DNA of 64,000 nt from Cupriavidus oxalaticus (GTDB taxonomy: Bacteria; Pseudomonadota; Gammaproteobacteria; Burkholderiales; Burkholderiaceae). Shown here in pieces: positions 27,498-36,786 of the stretch (position 1 is the stretch's first letter; each line of letters opens with the position of its first letter). Location: the NCBI RefSeq assembly GCF_004768545.1, contig NZ_CP038636.1, positions 186,001 to 250,000 on the forward strand. The letters run 5' to 3'. The position numbers and the translations under genes are program-made. Under the pieces are notes generated by a model. It was not told where the DNA came from. It saw nothing but the letters and a program-made list of their open reading frames with translations, and searched no databases.

Positions 27498-28165
27498 CGA
27501 CATGCATTTTCGCGCACATGGAGCACACGGGGGTGCAGTCGAGGCCGCGCTACTGGCGGCGAGGTCCGGCTTGGGGCAAGCGGGCCACTTTGGTGGAGGA
27601 CGTCAAAGTCTGGTTCGCTAACTCGAAGCAGATCTATTGGGCAAAGCGGGAGGGAAGCTTTTTTTGTTTCGCGGCGTTGCGTGCCAGTGGAGGGAAGATG
27701 CTGCTACTGGCAGCTACGCTTGTGCGGAACTTTGGGGTGACGTTTCGCAAGGGATATCCGCTTTCTCCGGTGGCACCCAGGCGTTGATTGATCGGCTGGA
27801 GTGAGGGGCCGAACGGTATGGGAGGAGGGCTATGAGAGTCCGAGTTCTTCGTTGGCGTCTCGCCACACAAGCTGCATCGATTAGTGTCGCAGGGCTGTTT
27901 ACGACCCTTCTCTGTCATTTGACAGCGCTGAGATTAATGTCCGTTGACAGGATAGGAGCCGCCAGAAACCAGGCCGGTCGCCAGGGGCGACTCGAAAACA
28001 AAAAGTTACGGAATAGCCGCCGAAGGACCGCGCATGGGCTACGGCGGCATCACCCCGCCGGGCTGATGCACATTTGCTGATAGGCGCTGCCGGCGCCGAC
28101 ATCGCCAATAGGATGCCGGTCGACCAACGCACGATGGCAAGAAGTCGGCCGGCAAGGCGCTGCCG
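27498..28165. other. Stretch without supported gene
   Basis: Upstream of the RpiR operon and downstream of the double-glycine peptide gene. Several open frames on both strands lack ribosome sites and known motifs. It contains poly-T near 27658 and a TGTCATTTGACAGCG dyad near 27913-27925. Probably intergenic with old scar sequence. Confidence 0.4.
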
Positions 28166-28357
28166 TCAGTACTTCGGGACTGGGCGGGCCCCACCTGCCC
28201 AGTCATGCGTGTACTGATAGACGTTCTGGATGTAGTCTGCGAGGCGCTGGTCGATCTGGCCGCCCTTGATGGCGGACATTTCGACGCAATCTAGGACTTC
28301 GATGGCCGGCAGGTCATGAATGACAATGGTCGCGCGTTCATTGGTTTGGGTAGTCAT
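28166..28357 (-). CDS. Double-glycine leader peptide (bacteriocin/RiPP-precursor-like), 63 aa
   Basis: ATG at 28357 with a strong AAGGAG ribosome site 8 bases upstream. The first 33 residues look like a class-II bacteriocin or peptidase-C39 leader: IVIHDLPAIEVLD followed by the box V-E-M-S-A-I-K-G-G, close to the ELxxIxGG consensus. Cleavage after Gly33 would release a 30-residue core starting QIDQRLADYIQ, with four Tyr, one Trp, no Cys, and a second GG (WAGGARPVPKY). No peptidase-containing ABC transporter, modification enzyme or immunity candidate is near, so it is an orphan. Short proteins with IxDLPxxExLD...GG leaders occur elsewhere in Burkholderiales without known function. Confidence 0.72.
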   Translation of the reverse strand: MTTQTNERATIVIHDLPAIEVLDCVEMSAIKGGQIDQRLADYIQNVYQYTHDWAGGARPVPKY

Positions 28358-29099
28358 GATGAAGCTCCTTTGCTCAGGTCGAGTTAGTGAGCATTGGATG
28401 TCGCGGTTGCCGTGTCCCTTGCTCACTAGTCGTATTGCATGGCGCGTGCCAGTGTCTTGGTGTGCGTACGTCGCCACCGGATTGGGCCCACAGGGAGCGA
28501 TAGGCGACGATTCGACTACCGTGATGTGGGTGGGAAACCAACAGACGCTGTCTCTACGTTGGGCCGTACCAGACGGTCCCGATGAAGTGAGATTTTGGTG
28601 GGCGACATCGTCAATCACGACGCCGGACTTCAGCGCCTTCACCTAGTCCATAACCGTGGTCCGGAGTGCCGTGCGCAAGGGATTGGGTTGCCGACTCACA
28701 AGATCCCCGTGCTGCCTGCTGAATGCCCGGTGGCCTCCATTAAAGGGCTGAAGGACGCGAACGTGCTCCCCAGGCGGGCCGGCCAGCCCAAGGTGAAGCG
28801 AGAGTGCTTCCGCCCTTCTAACGAAGGTGGCAAAGATCTGTGCTGCCTAGAAAGGACGCTGCTCACCATTCTCAATCAGATAAGCCGGGACAGCCGCTCG
28901 GCCGATGAAAGTGAGGTGCGTCGTTGGCGGGCCAAAGTCCCTTGTCACTAGAGGAGCGGACATTCGAATGACTCGGTGCGCGATGACCAAAGTCGCTTGC
29001 TGGCCGACAAGCGCCGTCCCCGAGTGAAGCCGGGCTGTTTGCGACAAGGCGCGTCCGGCATTTTTGGCCACTACTAAGTCTGTTGACGCAGGGCGGAAG
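28358..29099. other. Stretch without supported gene left of the Tn3-family element
   Basis: About 740 bases. It holds the promoter region of the double-glycine peptide gene on its left. Frames such as 28595-28951 plus have no ribosome site or family match. Nothing else was recognised. Confidence 0.4.
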
Positions 29100-29135
29100 G
29101 GGGGAATCGTCCTTTTCTTGCCGATTGATACGGTT
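29100..29135 (+). repeat. Left inverted repeat of the Tn3-family element
   Basis: Starts within a run of six G at 29099-29104, so its first base could be 29099 or 29100. Sequence GGGGGAATCGTCCTTTT then CTTGCCGATTGATACGGT. It pairs with 32051-32086. Confidence 0.85.
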
Positions 29136-29239
29136 ATCACAATCAGCCCCGAGTCCCCTGCCCATTCGTTGACGTTATTGCGGCCATCCGAGCACTTGTC
29201 GTACAGTTTTGACCCGAACGACACCCCGAAAAGTGGTAG

Positions 29240-31828
29240 ATGTCGGCATTTGCGTATCGCTACGTTGGCAGGGAAGAGTTGCCTGCCCGCTTGACAGAGT
29301 TTGACCTGCAGCAGTTCTTTCAGCTCACCAGTGCTGACATCGCGGCAATATGGGAGCGGTTTCGGGCCGACAGATTCGCCGCCGTCGGCCTGCAGCTCGT
29401 TTGCCTCCGGGCCTTCGGTCGGCCGTTGGACCGGTTTGCTGTCGTTCCGCGCAATCTCCTTCAGTACGTGTGCGAAGCTTTCTCCGCGCCGTTGCTGTCG
29501 ATTGCCAGCCTGAAGTCACTGTACCAACGACGTCCGACGTTGTACGAGCATCAGCAATGGGTCAAGGAGCACCTTGGCATCAAGCCGTTTGATGTCACCA
29601 GCCAGACCGCTTTGCAAGAGATGCTCCGCGTACAAGCTGCCGCTGCGGCAGACGTGGATGAGCTTGTCACCACCGCTCAGCGATGGCTCTACGATCGCTG
29701 CCGCCTCATTCCCGGCCAGCGCCAGATCACCGACATGGCACAGCATGCATTTTCCGCCTACGAGGCGCAAATGCTCGCAGTGGTCAGCCGACGCAGCCAG
29801 GATCTGTTCCGACGCGCGGCCAGCACGGCGCAGTCGACGCACACCCGTTCCGCTGTGGAAGACAGGCAGCAGGCGCTCAAGGCCAAGGCCGTCCTGCAAG
29901 ACAAGAGCAAGCCGACCGAGCAGCGAGTGGATGAAGCCCTGGAGCACCTGGCCATCGTCACCGACGCGGCGCATTCGAGCTTTGCGTCACACGTGCGCGC
30001 GGCGCTGACCGGTGACCATCAGCGGATTCACGCTCTGCTGTCGGGACTGGAAGGCCTGGAATTCGGCAGCAGGGAGGACGATGCCGGCTTTGCGAACCTC
30101 AAGGCGTGGCGCGACCTGCAGACCAGGAAGCTCAATGCTCTTCCAGAAGACTTTACGGAGACCGGCGTTGGCACAGCGTGGCATGACCTCGTCCATGATC
30201 CTGACCCAAAGCGCCGCTATCAGGCCTTCTCTGCCTGCACGATGATGTCGCTACGAAATAGCCTGCGTCGGGGCAGCGTATGGATTGACCACTCGATGCG
30301 CTTTCGTGATGCCGACCAAATGCTCATCCCTGCCAAGGAGTGGGAGCGCGACCGTGTCAAGTATCTCGGGCTATTGGGCCTGCCAGCCGCGGCTGATACC
30401 TTCATCGAACAGCTACTGGATACGCTTCGTGCTGGTGTGGCTGCGGTGGCCGAGGCCTCCGCTAAAGGCAAGATCGAAATTGGAGACGATGGCATGCTTC
30501 ACCTGCCGGCGATTGTGGCGCTGGAGCAGGACGATGAGCCGCGCCGCACGCGCGACTTGATCTACAAGACAATCGGCGAAGTGCAGTTCCCAGACCTATT
30601 GCTGGAGGTCGACGCCTCGACCAATTTCAGCGAGGTGCTGCTTGGGCACCGGGCGAAGTCCGTGGCCGAACTGCTGTCGACCTACGCGGCCTTGCTCGCC
30701 CATGGCACCGAGATCGATGCCATGGGCATTGCTGCGATGATTCCCGGTATCGACACCGCCCAGGTGTCACTTGCCATGCGGGCGCTGGAGACCCATGGTC
30801 GTTTGCGCCGGGCCAACGAGGTGGTGGCTGAATTTCAAGGAAAGATCCCATTAGCCACGCACTGGGGCACCGGAAAGAAGGCATCGGCCGACATGATGTC
30901 ACTAGACGTTTCACGACATCTGTGGATCGCCCGTGTTGATCCACGTCGACGCACCTACGCGACCGGCATCTACACCCACGTGCTCGACAAGTGGGGCATC
31001 GTCTATGACCAACCGATTGTCTTGAACGAGCGTCAGGCTGGGGTGGCCATCGAGGGCGTAGAGCAGCACAACCGCAGCGAGGACCGTATCCGCCTGTCGT
31101 TACTGGCAGTGGACACGCACGGCTACACGAACGCCGCGATGGCCTGGGCCAAGGGCTTGAGTTTCGATCTATGCCCGCGGCTGCGCGATCTGTCGGAGCG
31201 CAAACTGTATCTGCCGGCAGAGTTTAAAGTGCCAGAAGGTATCGAGCGTGTCACCACGAAGCGATTGTCCTTGAGAGCCATACGCCTGGGTTGGGACAAT
31301 TTCCTACGGGTGCTGGCATCGATCCGTATCGGCCGCATTAGCGCTGAGCTCGCCATGCAACGGTTGGGCGGCGCTGCCCGGACCAACAAGGCACACAAAG
31401 CTGCCGAGCATCTCGGCCGGCTGTTGCGTAGCATCTTCCTGTGCGACTACGTGACCATTGAAGACTTCCGCCGCGAAATCCATACGTTGCTCAGCCAAGG
31501 GGAGTCGGTGCACCAGTTGCAGCGCGCGATCCATGCTGGCCGGGTGCCACACGAACGCGGCCGGCGAGGCGATGAGATGACGGCGATCTCGGGGGCGCAC
31601 GCGCTTCTGACCAACATCGTTCTGGCGTGGAATACCAACCGCATGAACGATGTCGTCGAGCGACTTCGCAAGGGGGGCACGAATATCGAGGACGCTTGGC
31701 TGCGCCGCATGGGGCCGGGGCATTCCGGGCACATCAACTTCCGGGGGATCCTCAGCTTCGGTGTCGAGCGCTACATTGACTCGCTGATCCAAGGCAGTGG
31801 CGCAACAACCCGACAGGCTATGGCATAA
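29240..31828 (+). CDS. tnpA: Tn3-family transposase TnpA
   Basis: 862 residues, shorter than the usual 960-1000 but without an obvious break. The N-terminal DUF4158 region starts AFAYRYVGREELPARLTEFD. The DDE domain shows Asp1 in ASADMMSLDVSRHLW, Asp2 in LLAVDTHGYTNAAMAWAKGL, and the late acidic residue region RGDEMTAISGAHALLTNIVL followed by AWNTNRM. The C-terminus HINFRGILSFGVERYIDSLI is typical. Catalyses replicative transposition between the element ends at 29100 and 32086. The start lies 140 bases inside the left end, as expected. Confidence 0.94.
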   Translation: MSAFAYRYVGREELPARLTEFDLQQFFQLTSADIAAIWERFRADRFAAVGLQLVCLRAFGRPLDRFAVVPRNLLQYVCEAFSAPLLSIASLKSLYQRRPTLYEHQQWVKEHLGIKPFDVTSQTALQEMLRVQAAAAADVDELVTTAQRWLYDRCRLIPGQRQITDMAQHAFSAYEAQMLAVVSRRSQDLFRRAASTAQSTHTRSAVEDRQQALKAKAVLQDKSKPTEQRVDEALEHLAIVTDAAHSSFASHVRAALTGDHQRIHALLSGLEGLEFGSREDDAGFANLKAWRDLQTRKLNALPEDFTETGVGTAWHDLVHDPDPKRRYQAFSACTMMSLRNSLRRGSVWIDHSMRFRDADQMLIPAKEWERDRVKYLGLLGLPAAADTFIEQLLDTLRAGVAAVAEASAKGKIEIGDDGMLHLPAIVALEQDDEPRRTRDLIYKTIGEVQFPDLLLEVDASTNFSEVLLGHRAKSVAELLSTYAALLAHGTEIDAMGIAAMIPGIDTAQVSLAMRALETHGRLRRANEVVAEFQGKIPLATHWGTGKKASADMMSLDVSRHLWIARVDPRRRTYATGIYTHVLDKWGIVYDQPIVLNERQAGVAIEGVEQHNRSEDRIRLSLLAVDTHGYTNAAMAWAKGLSFDLCPRLRDLSERKLYLPAEFKVPEGIERVTTKRLSLRAIRLGWDNFLRVLASIRIGRISAELAMQRLGGAARTNKAHKAAEHLGRLLRSIFLCDYVTIEDFRREIHTLLSQGESVHQLQRAIHAGRVPHERGRRGDEMTAISGAHALLTNIVLAWNTNRMNDVVERLRKGGTNIEDAWLRRMGPGHSGHINFRGILSFGVERYIDSLIQGSGATTRQAMA

Positions 31829-32050
31829 CTGCCATCGAACGCCGCAGAGCAAAATCTGCCACAGATTGGCACACAGCAGTGTCTCGAGACCGAAATACGG
31901 CAGCACCTTCGCAGCGGCAGCTACGACAGCAGTTTCGCAGGCTGGCCAGGCATACTGGCTGCCAACCGCGTACCAATCGGCAAAGAAAGGACGGTGCAGC
32001 GCGAAACGAAGAATCGCTAAGTCATTGTTCTAGAACGTCTTTTTAAGCCT

Positions 32051-32086
32051 GACCGTATCATTCTGCTGCAAAAGGACGATTACCCC
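32051..32086 (-). repeat. Right inverted repeat of the Tn3-family element
   Basis: Reads inward from 32086 on the minus strand as GGGGTAATCGTCC followed by TTTTGCAGCAGAATGATACG. The outer 17 bases match the left end at 29100-29116 except for position 5, and TGATACGGT recurs at the same distance. The inner boundary is approximate. Confidence 0.85.
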
Positions 32087-32565
32087 AGGATGTGGAATTT
32101 GCCCGCCTTTGATGACAGATCGACAGGCCAAGCGCTCCCGACTTCAACCTCATCTTTGCTGATTCGTGCTGCATGGCGCACATAGAAATTTGAGCTCTCT
32201 CTCTGGCCGGGGGCGGAGTCACGAGGTTATCCGGGGCGCAGGGAAGGGTGCATTCTCTCGATAAATCAAAGGGTTGCCAGAGATGTGGCGGAATTTCTGC
32301 GAATCCCGGCCGGACCTCAGGTAAGCGACGGCCGCTGTGCGCGAAAGACGTTTCTTAGCCCACGGGAAAATCCAAGGGAAGGGGATGGAGGCTGGACTTC
32401 GCAGGTGACAGCGGCGCATGAGTCTCCATCAATAGTTTCACGATCTCGAAATTACGCCTGCTGTCTCTAGACGACCCGTAACGGTCGTCGGGCGGGCGTA
32501 CTCCGAGTGTCTGCAGTACGGCCGGTAGCGGCCGCAGAATTCTGGGCGGCCGCCTTCTGTCGCCC
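32087..32565. other. Intergenic stretch right of the Tn3-family element
   Basis: About 480 bases up to the stop of the LysR gene. No supported gene. A GACGACC/GGTCGTC dyad near 32469-32490 and a (CT)4 run near 32194 are the only structures noticed. Confidence 0.4.
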
Positions 32566-33477
32566 CTATCCCTTCTTTTCAAGCGACTTCTGAAACGTCT
32601 CTACTAAAAAGTCAATGAAGGCACGCGCGCGTGCTGTCTGATTGCGGCGCTGCGAGTAGTAGACAAAGAGATCCGCAGATGGCAGTTTGAATTGCGGTAA
32701 GACGACTCGCAATCGGCCGCTCTCCAGATACTTTGCCAAGTCCCACTCGGAACGGATCAGGATGCCGTGCCCGTCGAGCGCCCAGCCGAGAACGATATCC
32801 CCGTCGTTGCTGGATAGCGCCCCGGTGACCTTAACGCTTTCGTGATGCCCCGCCTGCTCGAAGCGCCAGATGGTGTGGGCTTCGTCGTTCTGTCGGTGAA
32901 TGATGCAGCGATGCTTGTGAAGCTCGGACAATGACTGCGGTGACCCGAATTTGTCCAGGTAGACCGGCGAAGCGCATAGGAAACGACGGTTCGACATGAT
33001 CCGCCTTGCGCTCAGCCGGTTATCCGGCAGCGTTCCGAACCGGATCGCCAGGTCGACACCACTGTCAACCAGGTCTACGGGGCGATCCGTGACTTCGAGT
33101 TGCACCTCCACCTGTGAATAGCGCTTTGCAAACTCGGACACCAGAGGAGCAATGGTGGTCCGTCCGAAGCCGAGTGTTGCATTGACGCGGAGCAGTCCGC
33201 GCGGTTCGGCTCCGCTGCTTGCCACAACGCTCTCCATCTCCCGGAGGTCCGCCAGGATCCTCTGGGCATATGCCAGGTAGGTCTCGCCTTCGTTCGTCAG
33301 GCTGATGCGCCGCGTGGTGCGATTCACCAGACGGACACCAAGGCGGCTTTCCATCAGTGCCAGCCGCTTTGTCGCTGCGGGGGGCGTCAGATCCAGTTCG
33401 CGCGCTGCGGCCGCTAACGAGCCGTGCCGGGCGATCAGGACGAAGAACTCCAGTTCGGACGCGATTTCAGTCTTCAC
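32566..33477 (-). CDS. LysR-family regulator, divergent from D-tartrate dehydratase
   Basis: 303 residues. The winged helix-turn-helix is at the N-terminus: FFVLIARHGSLAAAARELDL and TPPAATKRLALMESRLGVRL. The effector domain has the usual VDLVDSGVDLAIRFGTLPD. GTG at 33477 is taken as the start by homology; a much longer frame on this strand continues antisense through the dehydratase gene and is an artefact of codon bias. The divergent arrangement and the 111-base spacer indicate control of the tartrate genes, with D-tartrate a plausible inducer. Confidence 0.9.
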   Translation of the reverse strand: MKTEIASELEFFVLIARHGSLAAAARELDLTPPAATKRLALMESRLGVRLVNRTTRRISLTNEGETYLAYAQRILADLREMESVVASSGAEPRGLLRVNATLGFGRTTIAPLVSEFAKRYSQVEVQLEVTDRPVDLVDSGVDLAIRFGTLPDNRLSARRIMSNRRFLCASPVYLDKFGSPQSLSELHKHRCIIHRQNDEAHTIWRFEQAGHHESVKVTGALSSNDGDIVLGWALDGHGILIRSEWDLAKYLESGRLRVVLPQFKLPSADLFVYYSQRRNQTARARAFIDFLVETFQKSLEKKG

Positions 33478-33588
33478 TTTGAGCGAATAATGAAATGAAA
33501 GTGATTCAATTGTAGTACACCATTCCGCACCTAAGCTACGTACTCCGACGCGCCCAGCGTTCAAGTAATGTGAGTCAGGAGACACACT

Positions 33589-34755
33589 GTGAGAGTCGTA
33601 GAAATCCGCGAGAAGACCTTCCCGATCAACTCGCCCATCCGCAATGCCTACATCGATTTCAGCAAGATGACGCTGAGCCTCGTCGCCGTGGTCACCGACG
33701 TGATCCGCGACGGCAAGCCCGTGGTCGGCTACGGCTTCAACTCCAACGGTCGCTATGGCCAAGGCACCCTGATGCGTGAGCGGTTCATTCCGCGCATCCT
33801 GGAAGCCGATCCGGAGTCGCTGGTCGACGCCACCGGCAACAACCTGGATCCGCACAAGATCTGGGACACCATGTTCAAGAACGAGAAGCCGGGCGGCCAT
33901 GGCGAGCGATCGGTGGCCATCGGCACCATCGACATGGCGGTCTGGGATGCTGTCGCCAAGATCGAAGGCAAGCCCTTGTTCCAGTTGCTGGCCGACCGCT
34001 ATGGCAACGGGCAGGCGGACCGCAAGGTGTTCGTCTACGCCGCCGGCGGTTACTACTATCCCGGCCAGGATCACGGCAAGCTGAAGGACGAGATGCGCAG
34101 CTACATCGACCGCGGCTACACCGTGGTCAAGAAGAAGATCGGCGGCGCGTCGCTGGACGAGGATCTGCGACGCATCGACTCGATTCTGAGCGTGCTGCAG
34201 GATGGTCAGAAGCTCGCCGTCGATGCCAATGGGCGCTTCGACCTCGACACCGCCATCCAGTACGCCAAGGCGCTTTCCCAATACGATCTGTTCTGGTACG
34301 AGGAGCCGGGCGATCCGTTGGACTTCGAGCTGCAAGCGACGCTGCGCAACTACTATGACAAGCCGATGGCCACCGGCGAAGACCTGTTCTCGATGCAGGA
34401 CGCCCGCAACCTGATTCGCTACGGCGGCATGCGCCCGGATCGCGACTACCTGCAATTTGACTGCGCGCTCAGCTATGGCCTGGTCGAATACCTGCGCACG
34501 CTTGACATGCTCAAGCAGCACGGCTGGTCGGCCACCCGCTGCATTCCGCATGGCGGCCACCAGATGTCACTGAATATCGCAGCGGGCTTGGGCCTGGGGG
34601 GCAATGAAAGCTATCCCGACCTGTTCCAGCCGTTTGGCGGCTTCCCCGATGGCGTCAAGGTCGAGAAGGGCTACCTCACGATGCCCGACCTGCCCGGTAT
34701 TGGCTTCGAAGGCAAGTCAGACCTGTATAGCGTGATGCGGCAGCTGTCGGCTTAA
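33589..34755 (+). CDS. tarD: D(-)-tartrate dehydratase (enolase superfamily)
   Basis: 388 residues, long blocks typical of Bradyrhizobium TarD. The start segment SPIRNAYIDFSKMTLSLVAV and GYGFNSNGRYGQGTLMRERF form the capping domain. Active-site residues in order are the Lys-x-Lys of YTVVKKKIGGAS, metal Asp in LAVDANGRFD, Glu in FWYEEPGDPLD, Glu in ATGEDLFSM and the catalytic His of CIPHGGHQMSLNIAAG. The reaction is D-tartrate to oxaloacetate plus water, Mg-dependent, in the cytoplasm. GTG start at 33589 with CAGGAG. Followed 35 bases later by a Bug receptor. Confidence 0.95.
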   Translation: MRVVEIREKTFPINSPIRNAYIDFSKMTLSLVAVVTDVIRDGKPVVGYGFNSNGRYGQGTLMRERFIPRILEADPESLVDATGNNLDPHKIWDTMFKNEKPGGHGERSVAIGTIDMAVWDAVAKIEGKPLFQLLADRYGNGQADRKVFVYAAGGYYYPGQDHGKLKDEMRSYIDRGYTVVKKKIGGASLDEDLRRIDSILSVLQDGQKLAVDANGRFDLDTAIQYAKALSQYDLFWYEEPGDPLDFELQATLRNYYDKPMATGEDLFSMQDARNLIRYGGMRPDRDYLQFDCALSYGLVEYLRTLDMLKQHGWSATRCIPHGGHQMSLNIAAGLGLGGNESYPDLFQPFGGFPDGVKVEKGYLTMPDLPGIGFEGKSDLYSVMRQLSA

Positions 34756-34790
34756 GCCGCAGCAATTCAAAAACATAAACGGAGACAACC

Positions 34791-35783
34791 ATGTGGATCA
34801 AGCAAGCGGCCGCCCGCGCCGCAACCCTATGCATTTTCAGCGGCCTCTTCGTCACGTCCGGCTACGCCCGTGCCGAATATCCGGAGAAGCCTGTCACCTT
34901 GGTTGTCCCGTTCGTGGCTGGAGGCCCGAGCGACAAGATCGCACGAGACGTCGCCGAATCGCTGCGGAAAACACTCGGCACCACGGTTGTCGTCGAGAAT
35001 ACCGCTGGTGCAGGCGGTACCATCGGTACGGCTCGTGTCGCCCGGGCGACCCCGGATGGCTATACGCTGCTGGTCCACCATATCGGCCTGGCGACAGCTC
35101 CCGCGTTGTACAAGAAGCTCGGCTACAAGACCTCGGACCTGGAATTCCTGGGGCTGATCAACGAGGCTCCGTCGACACTGATCGGCAAGAACGCCCTGCC
35201 GCCGAACAACATGCCCGAACTCAAGAAGTTTATTGCGGCGAATGGCGGAAAGCTGAACCTGGCCAACGCGGGCGTGGGCTCTGCGTCGCACCTCTGTAGC
35301 CTGCTGCTGCAAAGCACGCTGAAAAGCGACATGACCTTTGTCCCGTACAAGGGAACGGCGCCCGCGATGTCCGACATCATGGGTGGGCAAATCGATCTGA
35401 TGTGCGAGCAGGCCACCAACAGTACGCCACAGATCGAAGCCAAGAAGGTCAAGGCGTTTGGGGTGACAAGTGCCCAACGCTCGACGGTGCCGGCGTTGGC
35501 GGGCATTCCGCCCCTCAACGAAGCCGGCTTGCCGGGATTCAACTTCACCGTCTGGCACGGTTTGTATGCGCCTCGCGGTACCCCGGCAGCCGTACTCGAG
35601 AAAATCAACAAGGCCCTGCGCGCAGCGCTGAAGGATCCGGCGTTAATCAAACGTGAAGAGGCATTGGGCATCACGGTTGTCACCGACGACCGTCTCTCAC
35701 CGGCAGGCCATAAGAAGTTCTTCAACGAAGAAGTTAATCGGTGGACGAAAGTCATCACGGACGCTGGCATTCAGCCGGAGTGA
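34791..35783 (+). CDS. Bug/TctC-family periplasmic substrate-binding protein
   Basis: 330 residues. Sec signal peptide to about residue 28 (GLFVTSGYARA). Family motifs are YPEKPVTLVVPFVAGGPSDK near the mature start, VVENTAGAGGTIGTARVARA and PDGYTLLVHH, with VPYKGTAPAMSDIMGGQIDL in the middle. These proteins capture carboxylates; with TarD next to it, tartrate is a reasonable ligand guess. No tctA/tctB membrane genes are in the window, common for Bug proteins of Burkholderiales. Confidence 0.93.
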   Translation: MWIKQAAARAATLCIFSGLFVTSGYARAEYPEKPVTLVVPFVAGGPSDKIARDVAESLRKTLGTTVVVENTAGAGGTIGTARVARATPDGYTLLVHHIGLATAPALYKKLGYKTSDLEFLGLINEAPSTLIGKNALPPNNMPELKKFIAANGGKLNLANAGVGSASHLCSLLLQSTLKSDMTFVPYKGTAPAMSDIMGGQIDLMCEQATNSTPQIEAKKVKAFGVTSAQRSTVPALAGIPPLNEAGLPGFNFTVWHGLYAPRGTPAAVLEKINKALRAALKDPALIKREEALGITVVTDDRLSPAGHKKFFNEEVNRWTKVITDAGIQPE

Positions 35784-36005
35784 CTGCATTGCGCTCCCCA
35801 CCGGCCGGGGCACCTGGTCTGGTGCCGTCCCGTCCTTTTCCAACATTCTTGATCGCCACGCGGCTCCGATGTACTGGAGCTGCCATAGGGCCCCGTGCGA
35901 CCCTCCAGGTGAGGTCAACGAGCCCGCACTGCACCACGTACCAACCACTAGTAGCTGGGTCCCGGCCGCCAACGCCGCCGGAACGAAGCACTGCCGGAAC
36001 TCCAC

Positions 36006-36470
36006 ATGAACACCAGGACTGCTGCACCGAGCTTGCGCGAAGCCGCGCTTGAATATCACGAGTATCCTTCGCCGGGCAAACTGACCGTCTCGCCGACGAA
36101 GCAATTGCTGAACCAACGCGACCTATCCCTTGCCTACTCTCGATCTCCTCACAAGGGCAAGCAACCCCCGGAGAGTCGATGTCTTTGACATCGAGCTCAA
36201 CGAGAGTGACCCTGAAAAGCTGGTGGAAGTGATCGCCGCACTGGAGCCGACGTTTGGCGGCATCAACCTGGAGGTCGTACTCATCCTGCCGAACATCGAC
36301 GCGGCTAACATTTCATACAATTTCCTAAAGGCCGCTGCCGGCAACAATGTTGCCATCGGTCCCATCCTGCTTGGCGCAGCCAAGCCGGTGCACGTACTTA
36401 CTGAATCCGCTACGGTGCGGCGAATTGTCAACGTGGCTGCTCTGTTGGTGGCCGAGGCCGGCGATCATCA
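36006..36470 (+). pseudogene. NADP-type malic enzyme, collapsed by internal deletions
   Basis: Three separated pieces of a MaeB-type malic enzyme are fused. The N-terminus reads REAALEYHEYPSPGKLTVSP then [15 protein letters not shown]. After a deletion and frameshift, [20 protein letters not shown] and [13 protein letters not shown] follow. After a second deletion that keeps the frame, [20 protein letters not shown] and [20 protein letters not shown], from the phosphotransacetylase-like C-terminus, complete it. Around 80% of the normal 750 or more residues are lost, including the catalytic and NADP regions. An intact enzyme would have connected tartrate-derived C4 acids to pyruvate. Confidence 0.85.
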
Positions 36471-36786
36471 CCTGTCCGGCCCAGGTGGGTACGGCATAAC
36501 AGTGGTACAAAGCGTTTATTCTGAGTATGCAGCCTCGGCTGGCGTACGCATCCCTCACGGGATTAGGGCTGAAGGCTCTGCCCGAAGCTGAGCGCCCACT
36601 GAACCTTTAGCAAGGCTATGCCGTTTGAGAACTGGGCCGCCGCTCAACAAGGCAAGGCTGCGTCACGTCCGCGGCTCTGGGATTCGTCAAACAGGGCAAG
36701 GTCACATCAATGTCGTTTCGGGTAGTGCGTCCATACAATTAGACTTGACGTTCGCGCATCACCTTAGCCGGCCCGGAAGGCTCTAC
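36471..36786. other. Intergenic stretch
   Basis: About 315 bases between the malic enzyme remnant and the stop of the S15-type hydrolase gene. Nothing recognised. Confidence 0.4.

Larger units (their letters stand above)
29100..32086 (+). mobile_element. tnpA-only Tn3-family element with both inverted repeats
   Basis: 2,987 bp bounded by related ends. The left end starts GGGGGAATCGTCCTTTT at 29100. The right end, read inward on the minus strand from 32086, starts GGGGTAATCGTCCTTTT. Both share TGATACGGT further in, so about 29 of the first 36 bases match. It holds only tnpA; no resolvase gene, res site or passenger was seen, similar in plan to IS1071. The 5 bases flanking each end (GGAAG and AGGAT) do not match, so no target duplication is visible. 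An internal tail of 258 bases follows tnpA. Confidence 0.85.

Noticed and set aside
27500..27620. Possible MmgE/PrpD-like fragment (GGAVEAALLAARSGLGQ)
   Set aside because: Similarity is limited to a low-complexity Ala/Gly stretch without start or further homology.
29095..32091. Target-site duplication around the Tn3-family element
   Set aside because: Flanks GGAAG and AGGAT do not match at either possible left boundary (29099 or 29100).
32566..34560. One 664-codon minus-strand frame combining LysR with 360 upstream codons
   Set aside because: The upstream part is antisense to D-tartrate dehydratase, which has clear active-site residues; only the LysR part from 33477 is real.
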